A DNA stretch of 64,000 nt, taken from positions 81,867-145,866 of the forward strand of contig CAHJWG010000012.1 of NCBI GenBank assembly GCA_903642215.1, written 5' to 3'. A program made the position numbers and the translations under genes. The notes under the pieces are model-generated. The model ran no database searches. It saw only the letters and a list, made by a program, of their open reading frames with translations, and was not told the DNA's origin. The stretch is from Sphingobacteriaceae bacterium (GTDB lineage Bacteria > Bacteroidota > Bacteroidia > Sphingobacteriales > Sphingobacteriaceae). Shown piece by piece: positions 17,329 through 25,476 of this stretch; within the stretch, counting starts at the first letter, position 1; each line of letters opens with the position of its first letter.

Positions 17329-17460
17329 ATCAATTTCTGTAGTTTCCAAAACGTTTTATGATTACAAGGCGATAAACCCGATTTGTTATTGGAGAAAAAT
17401 AGAAATAAAATCTTTCAATTTAGAAAACTATTAAATAGTAGCAGAAACTTTACAAGATTT

Positions 17461-17480
17461 ACATCGATAAAAGAAGCATT
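17461..17480 (-). repeat. Dispersed motif copy in the moxR/DUF4159 divergent region
   Basis: Read leftward: AATGCTTCTTTTATCGATGT. It lies 27 bases upstream of the DUF4159 start. Confidence 0.65.
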
Positions 17481-17507
17481 CCGTGATTTTTACAATAATT
17501 TAGGGCG

Positions 17508-18131
17508 ATGAATGCGGCCAAATTTACTTTTACCCGTTTAAGATACACTTCCGGCGATTGGGACACTGACCAGCGGATGCCTTCTAATATTTTAAATTCG
17601 CTGATTGAATACACCACGATCCCGATCAATACACAAGAAAAAATTATCGATTTAAGCAGCAACGAAATTTTTCAATCTCCTTTTTGTTATATCAGCGGCC
17701 ATAAATTAGTGCAATTTAACTCCGCAGAAAGAACCAATTTTAAGCAATATGTGCAAAACGGCGGTTTCGTTTTTGCAGATGATTGCAACCATGATATCGA
17801 CGGACTTTTTGCGCGTTCTTTTGAAGCGCAGATGTCGGTTTTATTCGGCCCGAATGCGCTGAAGAAAATCCCGGCAAACCATCCTATTTATTCGTCTTTT
17901 TTTAAGTTTGAAAAAGGGCCGCCGAATACTTCTTTTGAGCTGAACGGCTGGGGCGATGATTTGATCCACGATTACCTGAAAGCCATCGAAATTAACGGCC
18001 GGATTGCGGTTTTATACAGCAATAAAGATTACGGCTGCGAGTGGGATTACGATTTCCGCAACAAGCGTTTTTTGGCGGAAGATAACACCAAATTCGGGGT
18101 AAATATTGTTTTATATGCCATGAACGCTTAA
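17508..18131 (+). CDS. DUF4159 domain protein
   Basis: A 207-residue protein. FTFTRLRYTSGDWDTDQRMPSNILNSLIEYTTIPI at the N-terminus and GGFVFADDCNHDIDGLFARSFEAQM mark the DUF4159 family, which has a glutamine-amidotransferase-like fold without the catalytic cysteine. Members usually sit in the MoxR/BatA/TldD cluster, as here, and often carry a signal peptide. None is visible at this start, so the product may be cytoplasmic. It is transcribed away from moxR, and its function is unknown. Confidence 0.8.
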   Translation: MNAAKFTFTRLRYTSGDWDTDQRMPSNILNSLIEYTTIPINTQEKIIDLSSNEIFQSPFCYISGHKLVQFNSAERTNFKQYVQNGGFVFADDCNHDIDGLFARSFEAQMSVLFGPNALKKIPANHPIYSSFFKFEKGPPNTSFELNGWGDDLIHDYLKAIEINGRIAVLYSNKDYGCEWDYDFRNKRFLAEDNTKFGVNIVLYAMNA

Positions 18132-18146
18132 CTAAAACTTATCTTC

Positions 18147-18176
18147 AATGCTGTTTTTACCGGCCTAAAACAGCAT
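18147..18176. repeat. Palindromic dispersed motif (two half-copies face to face)
   Basis: ATGCTGTTTTTA - CCGGCC - TAAAACAGCAT: the motif and its reverse complement share the A-rich tail and form an almost perfect hairpin. It could act as a terminator or pause hairpin after the DUF4159 gene, although no T run follows. Confidence 0.75.
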
Positions 18177-18281
18177 CTGTAAAAATTACATTCTGCCGAT
18201 TATTAATGCACTATCATTGCACAAAAAGAAATCAGATTTAAATTATTTCAGCTATTTAAAATTTTAACATAAATTAATTTT

Positions 18282-19484
18282 ATGAGTGCAGTAAACTTAG
18301 CAGATGATGAAGGAGAGCGTTTAAAAGCGTTAAATTCATACGATATTCTGGATAGTTTGCCGCAAAAGGATTACGATGATATTACCCGCCTCGCTTCCGA
18401 AATTTGTAATACGCCTATTTCTTTAATCAGTTTTATTGATGCAGAACGGCAGTGGTTTAAATCAAGCCACGGGCTAACCTCTGTAGATACGCCTAAAGAA
18501 TATGCTTTTTGTGCTCACGCGATTGCAAAGCCCGATGAAATAATGATTGTTGAAGATGCCACAAAAGATGAGCGTTTTAAAAATAATCCTTTAACAACAG
18601 GCGAGCCGCAAGTGGTTTTTTATACTGGCGTTCCGTTGGTTAATGAAGAAGGCTATGCCTTGGGTACTTTGTGCGTAATCGATAATCAGCCTAAAGTTTT
18701 ATCAGAGAGCCAAATCAGTGCTTTAAAAGCTTTGGCTAACCAGGTGATGGCGCAGCTGGAGCTTCGCAAAAAAGTGAAAGAACTGAATACGCTTACTTTG
18801 GAACTCAAAAAATCTAATGAGTATCTGGAGCGTTTTGCAATGATGGCTTCGCACGATATCAAAAGCCCGTTAACCAGTATTATGCTTACCGGGCAGCTGC
18901 TCAAGTCAAAATATCAGGTTAATTTAGACGATAAGGGCACCCAGATGCTGGATATTATCAATAGTTCTGCCCATCGGCTGCTGGATTTTTTAAACCAGAT
19001 GCTTGAATATTCCAAATCCTACAAAATACTTTCGCAAAAAAAGGATGAAGTTTGTATAAATGAGATGATCCGGGAAGTGCTGAAACTGGTAACCGTTCCG
19101 GATTCTTTCCAGGTTGAAACACCCGAAAATTTGTTGTATATTAAAACATCTGCCATCGCTTTAGAGCAGATTTTGATTAACTTGCTCAATAATGCCGTTC
19201 GTTATAATGATAAATCGGCCGGGTTTGTTCGTTTTGAATTTGAAGAACTGGCTGATTTTTATCAGTTCCGGGTTAGTGATAACGGCGTGGGTATTGAAGC
19301 AAAAAACTTTGATAAAATATTTGAGCCGATGACTACGCTGAACAGCAAAGACCGTTATAACAAGAAAGGTTCGGGCATCGGTTTATCTACCGTAAAAAAC
19401 CTGGTGGATAGTTTAGGCGGAGAAATCAGCGTAAAATCCGTTTTAACGGAAGGTACCACTTTTCAGTTTACGATTCAGAAGTAG
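18282..19484 (+). CDS. GAF-domain sensor histidine kinase
   Basis: A 400-residue soluble kinase. The GAF domain (about 25-160) has the small-ligand type pattern TPISLISFIDAERQWFKSS ... FYTGVPLVNEEGYALGTLCVID. It is followed by a HisKA dimerisation helix with the phospho-acceptor in MASHDIKSPL (H191) and a HATPase domain with NLLNNAVRYND (N box), DNGVGI (G1) and GSGIGLSTVKNLV (G2). No membrane segment is present, so it senses a cytoplasmic signal. No response regulator gene adjoins it. It is flanked on both sides by dispersed-motif copies. Confidence 0.9.
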   Translation: MSAVNLADDEGERLKALNSYDILDSLPQKDYDDITRLASEICNTPISLISFIDAERQWFKSSHGLTSVDTPKEYAFCAHAIAKPDEIMIVEDATKDERFKNNPLTTGEPQVVFYTGVPLVNEEGYALGTLCVIDNQPKVLSESQISALKALANQVMAQLELRKKVKELNTLTLELKKSNEYLERFAMMASHDIKSPLTSIMLTGQLLKSKYQVNLDDKGTQMLDIINSSAHRLLDFLNQMLEYSKSYKILSQKKDEVCINEMIREVLKLVTVPDSFQVETPENLLYIKTSAIALEQILINLLNNAVRYNDKSAGFVRFEFEELADFYQFRVSDNGVGIEAKNFDKIFEPMTTLNSKDRYNKKGSGIGLSTVKNLVDSLGGEISVKSVLTEGTTFQFTIQK

Positions 19485-19495
19485 GTTGATCTGTT

Positions 19496-19522
19496 CAGTA
19501 CTTCTTTTATCGACAAAAAAGT
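19496..19522 (+). repeat. Dispersed motif copy
   Basis: AGTACTTCTTTTATCGACAA then AAAA, 11 bases after the histidine kinase stop codon. Confidence 0.7.
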
Positions 19523-19538
19523 TGTTTTTAGAAAATGA

Positions 19539-19718
19539 CTATTGTTTGAAATATCGTTTCGGATGCAAAATCCTATAAATTGTAACTATATTTAATGTTT
19601 TAGAAAACTCACTAAAAAACATACTTGCAAGCGGTAAAGAAATTTCATTGTAATAAGTTTCTATGTCTTCCAAATCTACATATGCTTCAAGCCGAAAACG
19701 AATTTTATACTTACTCAT
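19539..19718 (-). pseudogene. RelE/ParE-like toxin with a probable internal in-frame deletion
   Basis: A 59-residue frame starting at an ATG that overlaps the antitoxin stop (ATGA). The first 44 residues (SKYKIRFRLEAYVDLEDIET ... FFSEFSKTLN) look like the start of a ParE/RelE toxin, and the last 15 (VTIYRILHPKRYFKQ) look like its C-terminus. The usual middle of roughly 30-35 residues is missing although the frame is open throughout. The fold would lack central strands and the basic patch, so it is probably inactive. The identification comes from reading the ends against the family pattern. Confidence 0.6.
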
Positions 19719-19930
19719 CGGTTCAAAAACCGAGTTTGTACTTCCTTCAATGTTTTGTATTTAGCTTGTCCGTTTTCTTCCAACTTAGTCATATTGTCTA
19801 TCATACTTTTATATTCGTCTGATAGCCCCAAATCAAAATTACTTCTATTCAACAGGTTTTCGTAATCTTCTAAAGAAAGCACCACGCCTGTCTTTTCGCC
19901 TTTATCATTTACAATAAATTGGGTTGCCAT
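19715..19930 (-). CDS. Phd/YefM-like antitoxin
   Basis: A 71-residue protein beginning MATQFIVNDKGEKTGVVLSL then EDYENLL, the N-terminal DNA-binding pattern of Phd/YefM/RelB-like antitoxins (F/YVVDEKGKKTAVVLPLEEYEKLL). The tail TKLEENGQAKYKTLKEVQTRF would be the toxin-binding part. Its gene overlaps the shortened RelE-like gene by ATGA, the standard operon form. The antitoxin is intact although the toxin appears deleted. Confidence 0.75.
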   Translation of the reverse strand: MATQFIVNDKGEKTGVVLSLEDYENLLNRSNFDLGLSDEYKSMIDNMTKLEENGQAKYKTLKEVQTRFLNR

Positions 19931-19972
19931 AATTCAAATTTACTTTATAAATTGATCAATCTAAAGTTATTT

Positions 19973-19997
19973 GATACTTCTTTTACCACCTAAAATT
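19973..19997 (+). repeat. Dispersed motif copy upstream of ispG
   Basis: GATACTTCTTTTACCACCTA then AAATT, about 20 bases before the ispG -7 element. Confidence 0.7.
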
Positions 19998-20018
19998 ACG
20001 CTTTGCCCGTAGAATGCT

Positions 20019-20026
20019 TACTTTTG
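20019..20026 (+). promoter_or_regulatory. Bacteroidota -7 element for ispG
   Basis: TACTTTTG matches TAnnTTTG exactly and lies 20 bases before the ATG. No good TTG -33 element is seen at the usual 17-23 base distance, so the promoter call is moderate. Confidence 0.45.
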
Positions 20027-20045
20027 CAACATCCTATTTTAAAGC

Positions 20046-22199
20046 ATGAACGCTGAAACGATTAAAGCCTTGCCGGGTAGATATTGCAACTCGCTAACCG
20101 AATATTCGCGCTGGTTAACCCGTGAAGTTACGATTGGCGATGTGCCGATGGGCGGAACAAACCCGATCCGCATCCAAAGTATGACCACTACTGATACAAT
20201 GGACACGGCCGGAACGGTGGCGCAAACCATCCGCATGGTTGATGCCGGTTGCGAGTATGTGCGTATTACGGCACCAAGCGTAAAAGAAGCGCAAAATCTG
20301 GCAGAGATTAAAAAGCAGCTTCGTGCAAAAGGTTATCAAGTTCCGTTGGTGGCCGATATTCATTTCACCCCAAATGCAGCAGAAGTTGCGGCGCGGATTG
20401 TAGAGAAAGTACGCATCAACCCCGGAAATTATGCCGATAAAAAACGCTTCGACGAGCTGGTTTATACCGAGCAGGAATATCAGAATGAGCTGGAGCGCAT
20501 CTTCAAAAAGTTTACGCCTTTAGTTAACATCTGCAAAGAATATGGCACGGCAATGCGTATCGGCACCAATCACGGTTCGCTTTCCGACCGGATTATGAGT
20601 CAGTATGGCGATACGCCGCGCGGCATGGTCGAATCTGCGATGGAATTTATCCGTATGTGCGAAAGCCTGAATTATTATAATCTGGTAATCTCGATGAAAT
20701 CCAGTAACCCGCAGGTAATGGTGCAGGCGTACCGGATGCTGGTGGAAACGATGGTGGCCGAAAACATGAATTACCCGCTGCATTTAGGTGTTACCGAGGC
20801 CGGCGACGGCGAAGATGGTCGCATCAAATCTGCAGTAGGTATCGGTACGTTGCTGGAAGATGGCTTGGGCGATACCGTGCGCGTTTCCCTCACCGAAGAA
20901 CCGGAACATGAGGCACCGGTAGCAATTGCGCTGGTGGAAAGGTATTTGGAGCGAGGAATGAGGAGCGAGGAGCGGGGAAAAACGAACGAGGAGCTGGGAA
21001 AAATAGACATAGCATTTAGAACGACGAGTGAAGAGCGGAATAGCAATCTTGAACCTGCAAATCCGCTCTCCGCTCTATCTCCTCCGCTCTTTTCACACTC
21101 GCCATATGAATATTTAAAACGCCAAACCTACGAAGCCAACGCCTTCATCGGTGGTTCAATGGTGCCGCGTGTAGTACTTGATTTATCGGCTAAAAACCTG
21201 AAAGACCCGACAATTATGGCTGATGCCGGTTATCTGTATTCGCCTTTGCTGGATAAATATAACATGGCCGACCAGTCGGTAGATTTTGTGTATCTGGCGG
21301 ATAATCTGCCTTCCTTTGCTTTCCCCGGAAACTTAAAACAGCTTTACAATTACAAAACCTGGAGTTTTTTAGTCGATAAAAAGAATTGCCATCCTATTTT
21401 TTCTTTGGAGGAATATCATATCTCAACCCAAAAAGATACGGCTTTAAATTTAGTCCGCATTAAAAATAGCGATCTGGAAACTGAAGCTTTCAAAACTTTA
21501 ACTTTTGATGAAACATTGGTTTTTGTGTTGGAAACCGATCAAGATCTTGGTATGGCTGATCAGCGCGAATGCTTCTTTTACCTGCAAAAAAATGGTCTAT
21601 CAGTGCCGGTGATTGTGAAGAGGAGTTATCTTTTTGAAGGAGCGAAGAGCGAGGAAAGAGGAGCGGGAAACATCGCCACCAATCAGGATTCGATTTCTAT
21701 ATCTTCCATCGCCGCTCCCCGCTCAACTGACACAACAACCAAGCTTCAACTCTACGCCGCAACTGATCTGGGTGCTTTGCTGGTTGATGGTTTCGGCGAC
21801 GGAATCTGGATTGATGCGCCGGAAATTCCTGCTAAAGTAATCACTTCTACCGCTTTTGGAATTTTGCAGGCCACACGTTCGCGGATTTCCAAAACAGAAT
21901 ATATTTCTTGTCCAAGCTGCGGCCGCACATTGTTTGATCTGCAGATAACCACGCAAATGATCCGCAGCAGAACGTCTCATCTCAAAGGTTTAAAAATCGG
22001 GATAATGGGCTGTATTGTAAACGGCCCCGGCGAAATGGCCGATGCAGATTATGGTTACGTAGGCGCCGGTCCCGATAAAATTACGCTTTACCGCGGCAAA
22101 GAAGTGGTGAAAAAAAACGTTTCTTCGGCTTTGGCTTTAGATGAATTGATTGGAATTATTAAGGTTGATGGAAATTGGGTGGAACCGGAGGTGGGTTAG
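20046..22199 (+). CDS. ispG: 4-hydroxy-3-methylbut-2-enyl diphosphate synthase, three-domain form with two in-frame insertions
   Basis: A 717-residue IspG (GcpE), the iron-sulfur enzyme converting MEcPP to HMBPP in the MEP isoprenoid pathway. The N-terminal TIM barrel (TREVTIGDVPMGGTNPIRIQ to about 295) is followed by the extra central domain of the long bacterial/plant form, then the C-terminal cluster domain with cysteines C622 and C625 (CPSCG) and C656 (GCIVNGPGE, with the conserved E663). Two stretches do not look like IspG: about residues 300-354 (RSEERGKTNEELGK ... TSEERNS ... PLSALSPPLFSHS) and about 530-563 (AKSEERGAGNIATNQDS). Their DNA matches intergenic word repeats (see 23424-23486). 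The end overlaps the convergent TonB-like gene by four bases. Confidence 0.92.
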   Translation: MNAETIKALPGRYCNSLTEYSRWLTREVTIGDVPMGGTNPIRIQSMTTTDTMDTAGTVAQTIRMVDAGCEYVRITAPSVKEAQNLAEIKKQLRAKGYQVPLVADIHFTPNAAEVAARIVEKVRINPGNYADKKRFDELVYTEQEYQNELERIFKKFTPLVNICKEYGTAMRIGTNHGSLSDRIMSQYGDTPRGMVESAMEFIRMCESLNYYNLVISMKSSNPQVMVQAYRMLVETMVAENMNYPLHLGVTEAGDGEDGRIKSAVGIGTLLEDGLGDTVRVSLTEEPEHEAPVAIALVERYLERGMRSEERGKTNEELGKIDIAFRTTSEERNSNLEPANPLSALSPPLFSHSPYEYLKRQTYEANAFIGGSMVPRVVLDLSAKNLKDPTIMADAGYLYSPLLDKYNMADQSVDFVYLADNLPSFAFPGNLKQLYNYKTWSFLVDKKNCHPIFSLEEYHISTQKDTALNLVRIKNSDLETEAFKTLTFDETLVFVLETDQDLGMADQRECFFYLQKNGLSVPVIVKRSYLFEGAKSEERGAGNIATNQDSISISSIAAPRSTDTTTKLQLYAATDLGALLVDGFGDGIWIDAPEIPAKVITSTAFGILQATRSRISKTEYISCPSCGRTLFDLQITTQMIRSRTSHLKGLKIGIMGCIVNGPGEMADADYGYVGAGPDKITLYRGKEVVKKNVSSALALDELIGIIKVDGNWVEPEVG
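20944..21108 (+). repeat. Intergenic-type word palindrome inserted in ispG (copy 1)
   Basis: Purine-rich words GAGGAATGAGGAGCGAGGAG and CGGGGAAAAACG open the segment, and pyrimidine-rich CCGCTCTCCGCTCTATCTCC plus TCCGCTCTTTTC close it, giving partly complementary arms. It keeps the ispG reading frame open. Confidence 0.7.
21634..21735 (+). repeat. Intergenic-type word palindrome inserted in ispG (copy 2)
   Basis: GGAGCGAAGAGCGAGGAAAG then AGGAGCGGG opens, and CGCCGCTCCCCGCTCAAC closes. It has the same purine/pyrimidine arm design as copy 1 and is also in frame. Confidence 0.65.
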
Positions 22200-22612
22200 A
22201 AATTATTTCTCTCCTTGGTCTTTTTTAAGTAGCTAAAAGGCAAAACGCAGCTAACATTAACTGTTTGGTTATCTTTTTTTGCCGGCATCCATTTCGGACT
22301 ATTTTTAAATGCTTTTATTGCTTCAGCATCTACTGCATCATCAACACTCTGCAAAATCTTTACATCCGTTAATAAACCTGTTTTTGTTACGGTAAAAGAA
22401 GCAATACCACTTTGATCTACGTTTAAAGCTGAGGGAATATTTTTTCGCAAATACATAGAGAATGCTTTTTCGCCAGCCGGAAATGTGGGTTCTACGTCAA
22501 CCTGATTATAAGCATAAACTTTTTCTGTTGTTGTGGATGTACATGATGATAACCCGTTTATCACCCAAAAACAAACCACAAATACGGATACAAGTAGTAT
22601 AGTTTTTTTCAT
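22196..22612 (-). CDS. Lipoprotein with a TonB C-terminal-like domain
   Basis: A 138-residue protein. KKTILLVSVFVVCFWVINGL then SSC is a lipoprotein signal with cysteine near residue 24. The rest (FPAGEKAFSMYLRKNIPSAL ... GIASFTVTKTGLLTDVKILQ ... AEAIKAFKNSPKWMPAKKDN) is the TonB C-terminal fold common in Bacteroidota single-domain proteins. The energy-transducing transmembrane anchor and proline-rich spacer of true TonB are missing, so it is not a classic energy transducer. It overlaps the end of ispG tail-to-tail by four bases. A motif copy inside encodes IASFTVT. Confidence 0.75.
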   Translation of the reverse strand: MKKTILLVSVFVVCFWVINGLSSCTSTTTEKVYAYNQVDVEPTFPAGEKAFSMYLRKNIPSALNVDQSGIASFTVTKTGLLTDVKILQSVDDAVDAEAIKAFKNSPKWMPAKKDNQTVNVSCVLPFSYLKKTKERNNF

Positions 22613-22730
22613 TATTCAATTTATTAAAACCATAACTGATTAGCAATATGCAAGCTTAACGGTTACTATCTACGGGAGTTACATCTTTAAATGTACGTTT
22701 AAGTAAAGTACAATTTTCCATGATTAACAT

Positions 22731-23321
22731 TCATATACCTGCTTCCTCAAAAACTTCCTCTAAATTCAACACAAAACCTGGCAAAATCGGCGTAACAACT
22801 TCATCGCCAGCAGCTAAAACTCTGGAGGCAACATATTTTCCTTCCGCATTTAAAGTGTACTGCAAAACCGTTTGTTCAGTCGGCCAAACCACCCAGTATT
22901 CTTTAATTTGTGCTTCCTCGTAAATATTAAACTTATTGCGCAGTTCTTTTTTATTATTTCCGGGAGATAAGATTTCTATAACGATATCCGGCGCGCCAAC
23001 ACAACCGCGATCATCCAGTTTTTCCAAATCACAAATTACACAAATATCCGGCTGAAAAACTGTGGTAACCGTTTCATCTGCAGCATTTTTACGGGAAAGC
23101 CGCACATCAAAGGGAGCCGAATAAACATGGCAAGGTTGCCCTTTCAAAAAGTTATATAGCTGGTTAAATACAACCGCAGATAAGCGCTGATGATATCTGT
23201 TCGATGCCGGTGTCATCTTAAATAACTTGCCTTTTAAAATTTCCAACCGGTCATCAAAAGTCCATTGCAGGTAATCTGCGTAGGTGTAGGTTTTATCAAA
23301 ATCGAGGTCGGATAGTTGCAT
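22731..23321 (-). CDS. Uma2 family (DUF820) PD-(D/E)xK nuclease-like protein
   Basis: About 196 residues from ATG at 23321; a TTG three codons upstream is possible but unlikely. The family pattern is clear: TYADYLQW...LEILKGKLFKMTPASNRYHQRLSAVVFNQL, then VFQPDICVIC, GAPDIVIEILSPGN and EYWVVWP. The P-D and E...(S) positions form the restriction-endonuclease-like core of Uma2 proteins, which are abundant in cyanobacteria and scattered in Bacteroidota. Their biological role is not established. It stands alone, with 118 bp to the TonB-like gene. Confidence 0.85.
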   Translation of the reverse strand: MQLSDLDFDKTYTYADYLQWTFDDRLEILKGKLFKMTPASNRYHQRLSAVVFNQLYNFLKGQPCHVYSAPFDVRLSRKNAADETVTTVFQPDICVICDLEKLDDRGCVGAPDIVIEILSPGNNKKELRNKFNIYEEAQIKEYWVVWPTEQTVLQYTLNAEGKYVASRVLAAGDEVVTPILPGFVLNLEEVFEEAGI

Positions 23322-23371
23322 AGTTGGCAATTTGTATCAATTATAAAAATAGGAAATATAAACAAATTGAC

Positions 23372-23397
23372 AATGCTTCTTTTAGCACCTAAAAATT
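23372..23397 (+). repeat. Dispersed motif copy
   Basis: AATGCTTCTTTTAGCACCTA then AAAATT, about 50 bases upstream of the Uma2 gene start. Confidence 0.75.
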
Positions 23398-23423
23398 AGG
23401 CATTCAAATTTTCAACTACTTAA

Positions 23424-23486
23424 TTCCCCGCTCTTTTCTCCTCACTCTTTGTTTTTTCCCTTGCTCTCCGCTCTTCCCGATAAATA
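23424..23486. repeat. Pyrimidine-rich word block related to the ispG insertions
   Basis: CCCCGCTCTTTTCTCCTCAC then TCTTTG, and CTTGCTCTCCGCTCTTCCCG. Its reverse complement (GAGCGGAGAGC, GAGTGAGGAG, AAGAGCGGGGAA) uses the same words as the segments inserted in ispG. Confidence 0.65.
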
Positions 23487-23491
23487 ATATT

Positions 23492-23589
23492 TGGGCGTGC
23501 CCGGCCCCAGCCGGTCGGGCTTTCCGCTGCAAGTCCTCGCTGCGCTGTGGGCTTTCCGCTGCAATCCCTCACGCGCATCGTGGCAACCT
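23492..23589. repeat. GC-rich short direct repeat
   Basis: GGGCTTTCCGCTGCAA occurs twice, at 23517-23532 and 23549-23564, inside a block much richer in G+C than its surroundings. I recall similar stretches between genes in other Bacteroidota, but cannot check that here. Confidence 0.6.
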
Positions 23590-23689
23590 TAAAAATTCAT
23601 CATCCGGCTCATTTAAAATAGCTAAAACCGAAGCCTGATTAATCCGGTTTAGTTTTAAACAAAGCATCCAAAATCAATACAAAAAAACC

Positions 23690-25432
23690 ATGGCAAAAAC
23701 AGTAGCAGACCAGCTCGTAGATATGCTCTCCGAAGCTGGCGTAAAAAGAATATATGCCGTAACCGGCGACAGTTTAAACAATGTAAACGATGCCGTGCGG
23801 CGCAGCGAAGGTAAAATCCGCTGGATCCACGTGCGCCACGAAGAAGTTGGCGCTTACGCCGCCAGTGCCGAAGCGCAGTTAACCGGCAAACTGGCCTGTT
23901 GCGCCGGTAGCAGCGGACCTGGACACGTGCATTTAATCAACGGTTTATACGATGCGCACCGTGCCGCCGCGCCGGTTCTGGCCATCGCTTCTACCATAAT
24001 GTCTAAAGAGTTTGGTACCGAATATTTCCAGGAAACCAACACCATTAAATTGTTTGACGATTGCAGCCATTACAACCAGGTTGCCGTTACGCCGCAGCAA
24101 TTGCCGCGCATGTTGCAGGCCGGCATCCAGCACGCGGTACATCGCAAAGGGGTTGCTGTAATTGGTTTGCCGGGCGATGTAACCGAAAAAGATGCCGAAG
24201 AAAGCGTAACATCGATGCACTTTTACAACCCGGAATCGGTTACGCGCCCAAGTGATAAAGAGTTGCAGGATTTAGCTGCGCTGATTGCCGCGCACGATAA
24301 AATCACCATTTATTGCGGCATTGGTGCTATCGGTGCGCACGATGAAGTGGTTGCATTTGCAGAAAAAATAAAAGCTCCGGTAGCATATTCTTACCGTGGC
24401 AAAATGGAAATCCAGCATGATAACCCGTACGAAGTAGGCATGACGGGCTTGCTCGGTTTGCCTTCGGGTTACAACAGTATGCACAAAGCGAGTTTGGTGA
24501 TTTTGCTGGGAACGGATTTTCCATACATCGATTTTATGCCAACCGATAACAAGATTGTGCAAATCGACATCAAACCGGAACGTTTGGGTCGCCGCGCCAA
24601 ATTAGAAATGGGTTTATGCGGAACGATCAAACATACGCTGCAGGCACTGATGCCTTTTTTATCGGCCAAAAATGATGACGGCTTTTTAAAAGAGCAGCTG
24701 GATTTTTATGAAAAGGTAAAAGAAAACAACCAGATTTACGTAAAAGACCGCGGAAAAACTGATGCTATTCACCCGGAATTTTTAGCTTCAACCATTAACA
24801 AATTAGCTACGAATGATGCCATTTTTACCATGGATACGGGCATGTGCTGCGTTTGGGGCGCGCGTTACATAGATTCTACCGGTAAAAGAAGCATGATCGG
24901 TTCTTTTAATCACGGCTCGATGGCCAACGCCATGCCGCAGGCAATTGGTGCCGCGCTGGCTTTCCCCGAGCGACAAGTTGTTGCTTTTTGCGGAGACGGT
25001 GGTTTATCCATGCTTTTAGGCGATCTGGCTACAGTAATGCAATATAAATTACCGATCAAGCTGATCGTTTTTAACAATAAATCATTGGGTATGGTGAAGC
25101 TGGAAATGGAAGTTGCCGGCCTGCCCGATTGGCAAACCGATATGGCCAATCCGGATTTTGCCGCTGTGGCCGCTGCTTTCGGCATCAAAGGCATTACCAT
25201 AAACGATCCTGAAAACCTGGAAGCAGCCATGCAGCAGGCGTTTGCTACAGAAGGTCCGGTTTTGGTTAATGTTATGACCGATCCAAACGCTTTGTCTATG
25301 CCACCAGAAATCGAATTTAAACAAGTAAAAGGCATGGCCACCGCGATGGGCAAGCTGATTATGGACGGTAAATTTGGTGAGGTTGTGGATACCGTAAAAT
25401 CTAATTACAAGCATATTAAGGATGTGATTTAA
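23690..25432 (+). CDS. poxB: Pyruvate oxidase / quinone-dependent pyruvate dehydrogenase-like ThDP enzyme
   Basis: A 580-residue thiamine-diphosphate enzyme resembling E. coli PoxB along its length. The N-terminal part has AGVKRIYAVTGDSLNNVNDA and the ThDP-activating glutamate in RHEEVGAYAA, then GSSGPGHVHLINGLYDAHR. The central FAD-binding domain includes VVAFAEKIKAPVAYSYRGK. The C-terminal ThDP/magnesium motif is GDGGLSMLLGDLATVMQYKL...NNKSLG. PoxB decarboxylates pyruvate to acetate and CO2, passing electrons to quinone at the membrane. The C-terminal lipid-binding tail of E. coli PoxB is not obvious here. Acetolactate synthase is less likely because the ilvB of the window is separate. It is monocistronic. 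Confidence 0.85.
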   Translation: MAKTVADQLVDMLSEAGVKRIYAVTGDSLNNVNDAVRRSEGKIRWIHVRHEEVGAYAASAEAQLTGKLACCAGSSGPGHVHLINGLYDAHRAAAPVLAIASTIMSKEFGTEYFQETNTIKLFDDCSHYNQVAVTPQQLPRMLQAGIQHAVHRKGVAVIGLPGDVTEKDAEESVTSMHFYNPESVTRPSDKELQDLAALIAAHDKITIYCGIGAIGAHDEVVAFAEKIKAPVAYSYRGKMEIQHDNPYEVGMTGLLGLPSGYNSMHKASLVILLGTDFPYIDFMPTDNKIVQIDIKPERLGRRAKLEMGLCGTIKHTLQALMPFLSAKNDDGFLKEQLDFYEKVKENNQIYVKDRGKTDAIHPEFLASTINKLATNDAIFTMDTGMCCVWGARYIDSTGKRSMIGSFNHGSMANAMPQAIGAALAFPERQVVAFCGDGGLSMLLGDLATVMQYKLPIKLIVFNNKSLGMVKLEMEVAGLPDWQTDMANPDFAAVAAAFGIKGITINDPENLEAAMQQAFATEGPVLVNVMTDPNALSMPPEIEFKQVKGMATAMGKLIMDGKFGEVVDTVKSNYKHIKDVI

Positions 25433-25476
25433 GTTCTGTCTGTATTTTATTTATCTTAGAGCTTAAATTTTTGTGT

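Larger units (their letters stand above)
23331..23689. other. 359-bp repeat-filled gap before the PoxB gene
   Basis: Contains, in order: a dispersed motif (23372), a pyrimidine-rich word block (23424-23486) and a GC-rich repeat (23492-23589). Before the poxB start, TAGTTTTA (near 23650) resembles a -7 element with one mismatch. No coding frame is credible here. Confidence 0.6.

Noticed and set aside
17329..17349. TTG start of MoxR seven codons upstream
   Set aside because: An ATG follows at 17328 at a normal MoxR N-terminus and no ribosome-binding sequence favours the TTG. It remains possible.
23954..25414. Long antisense frames across poxB
   Set aside because: They are codon-bias shadows of a clear ThDP enzyme, with no family resemblance or start signals.
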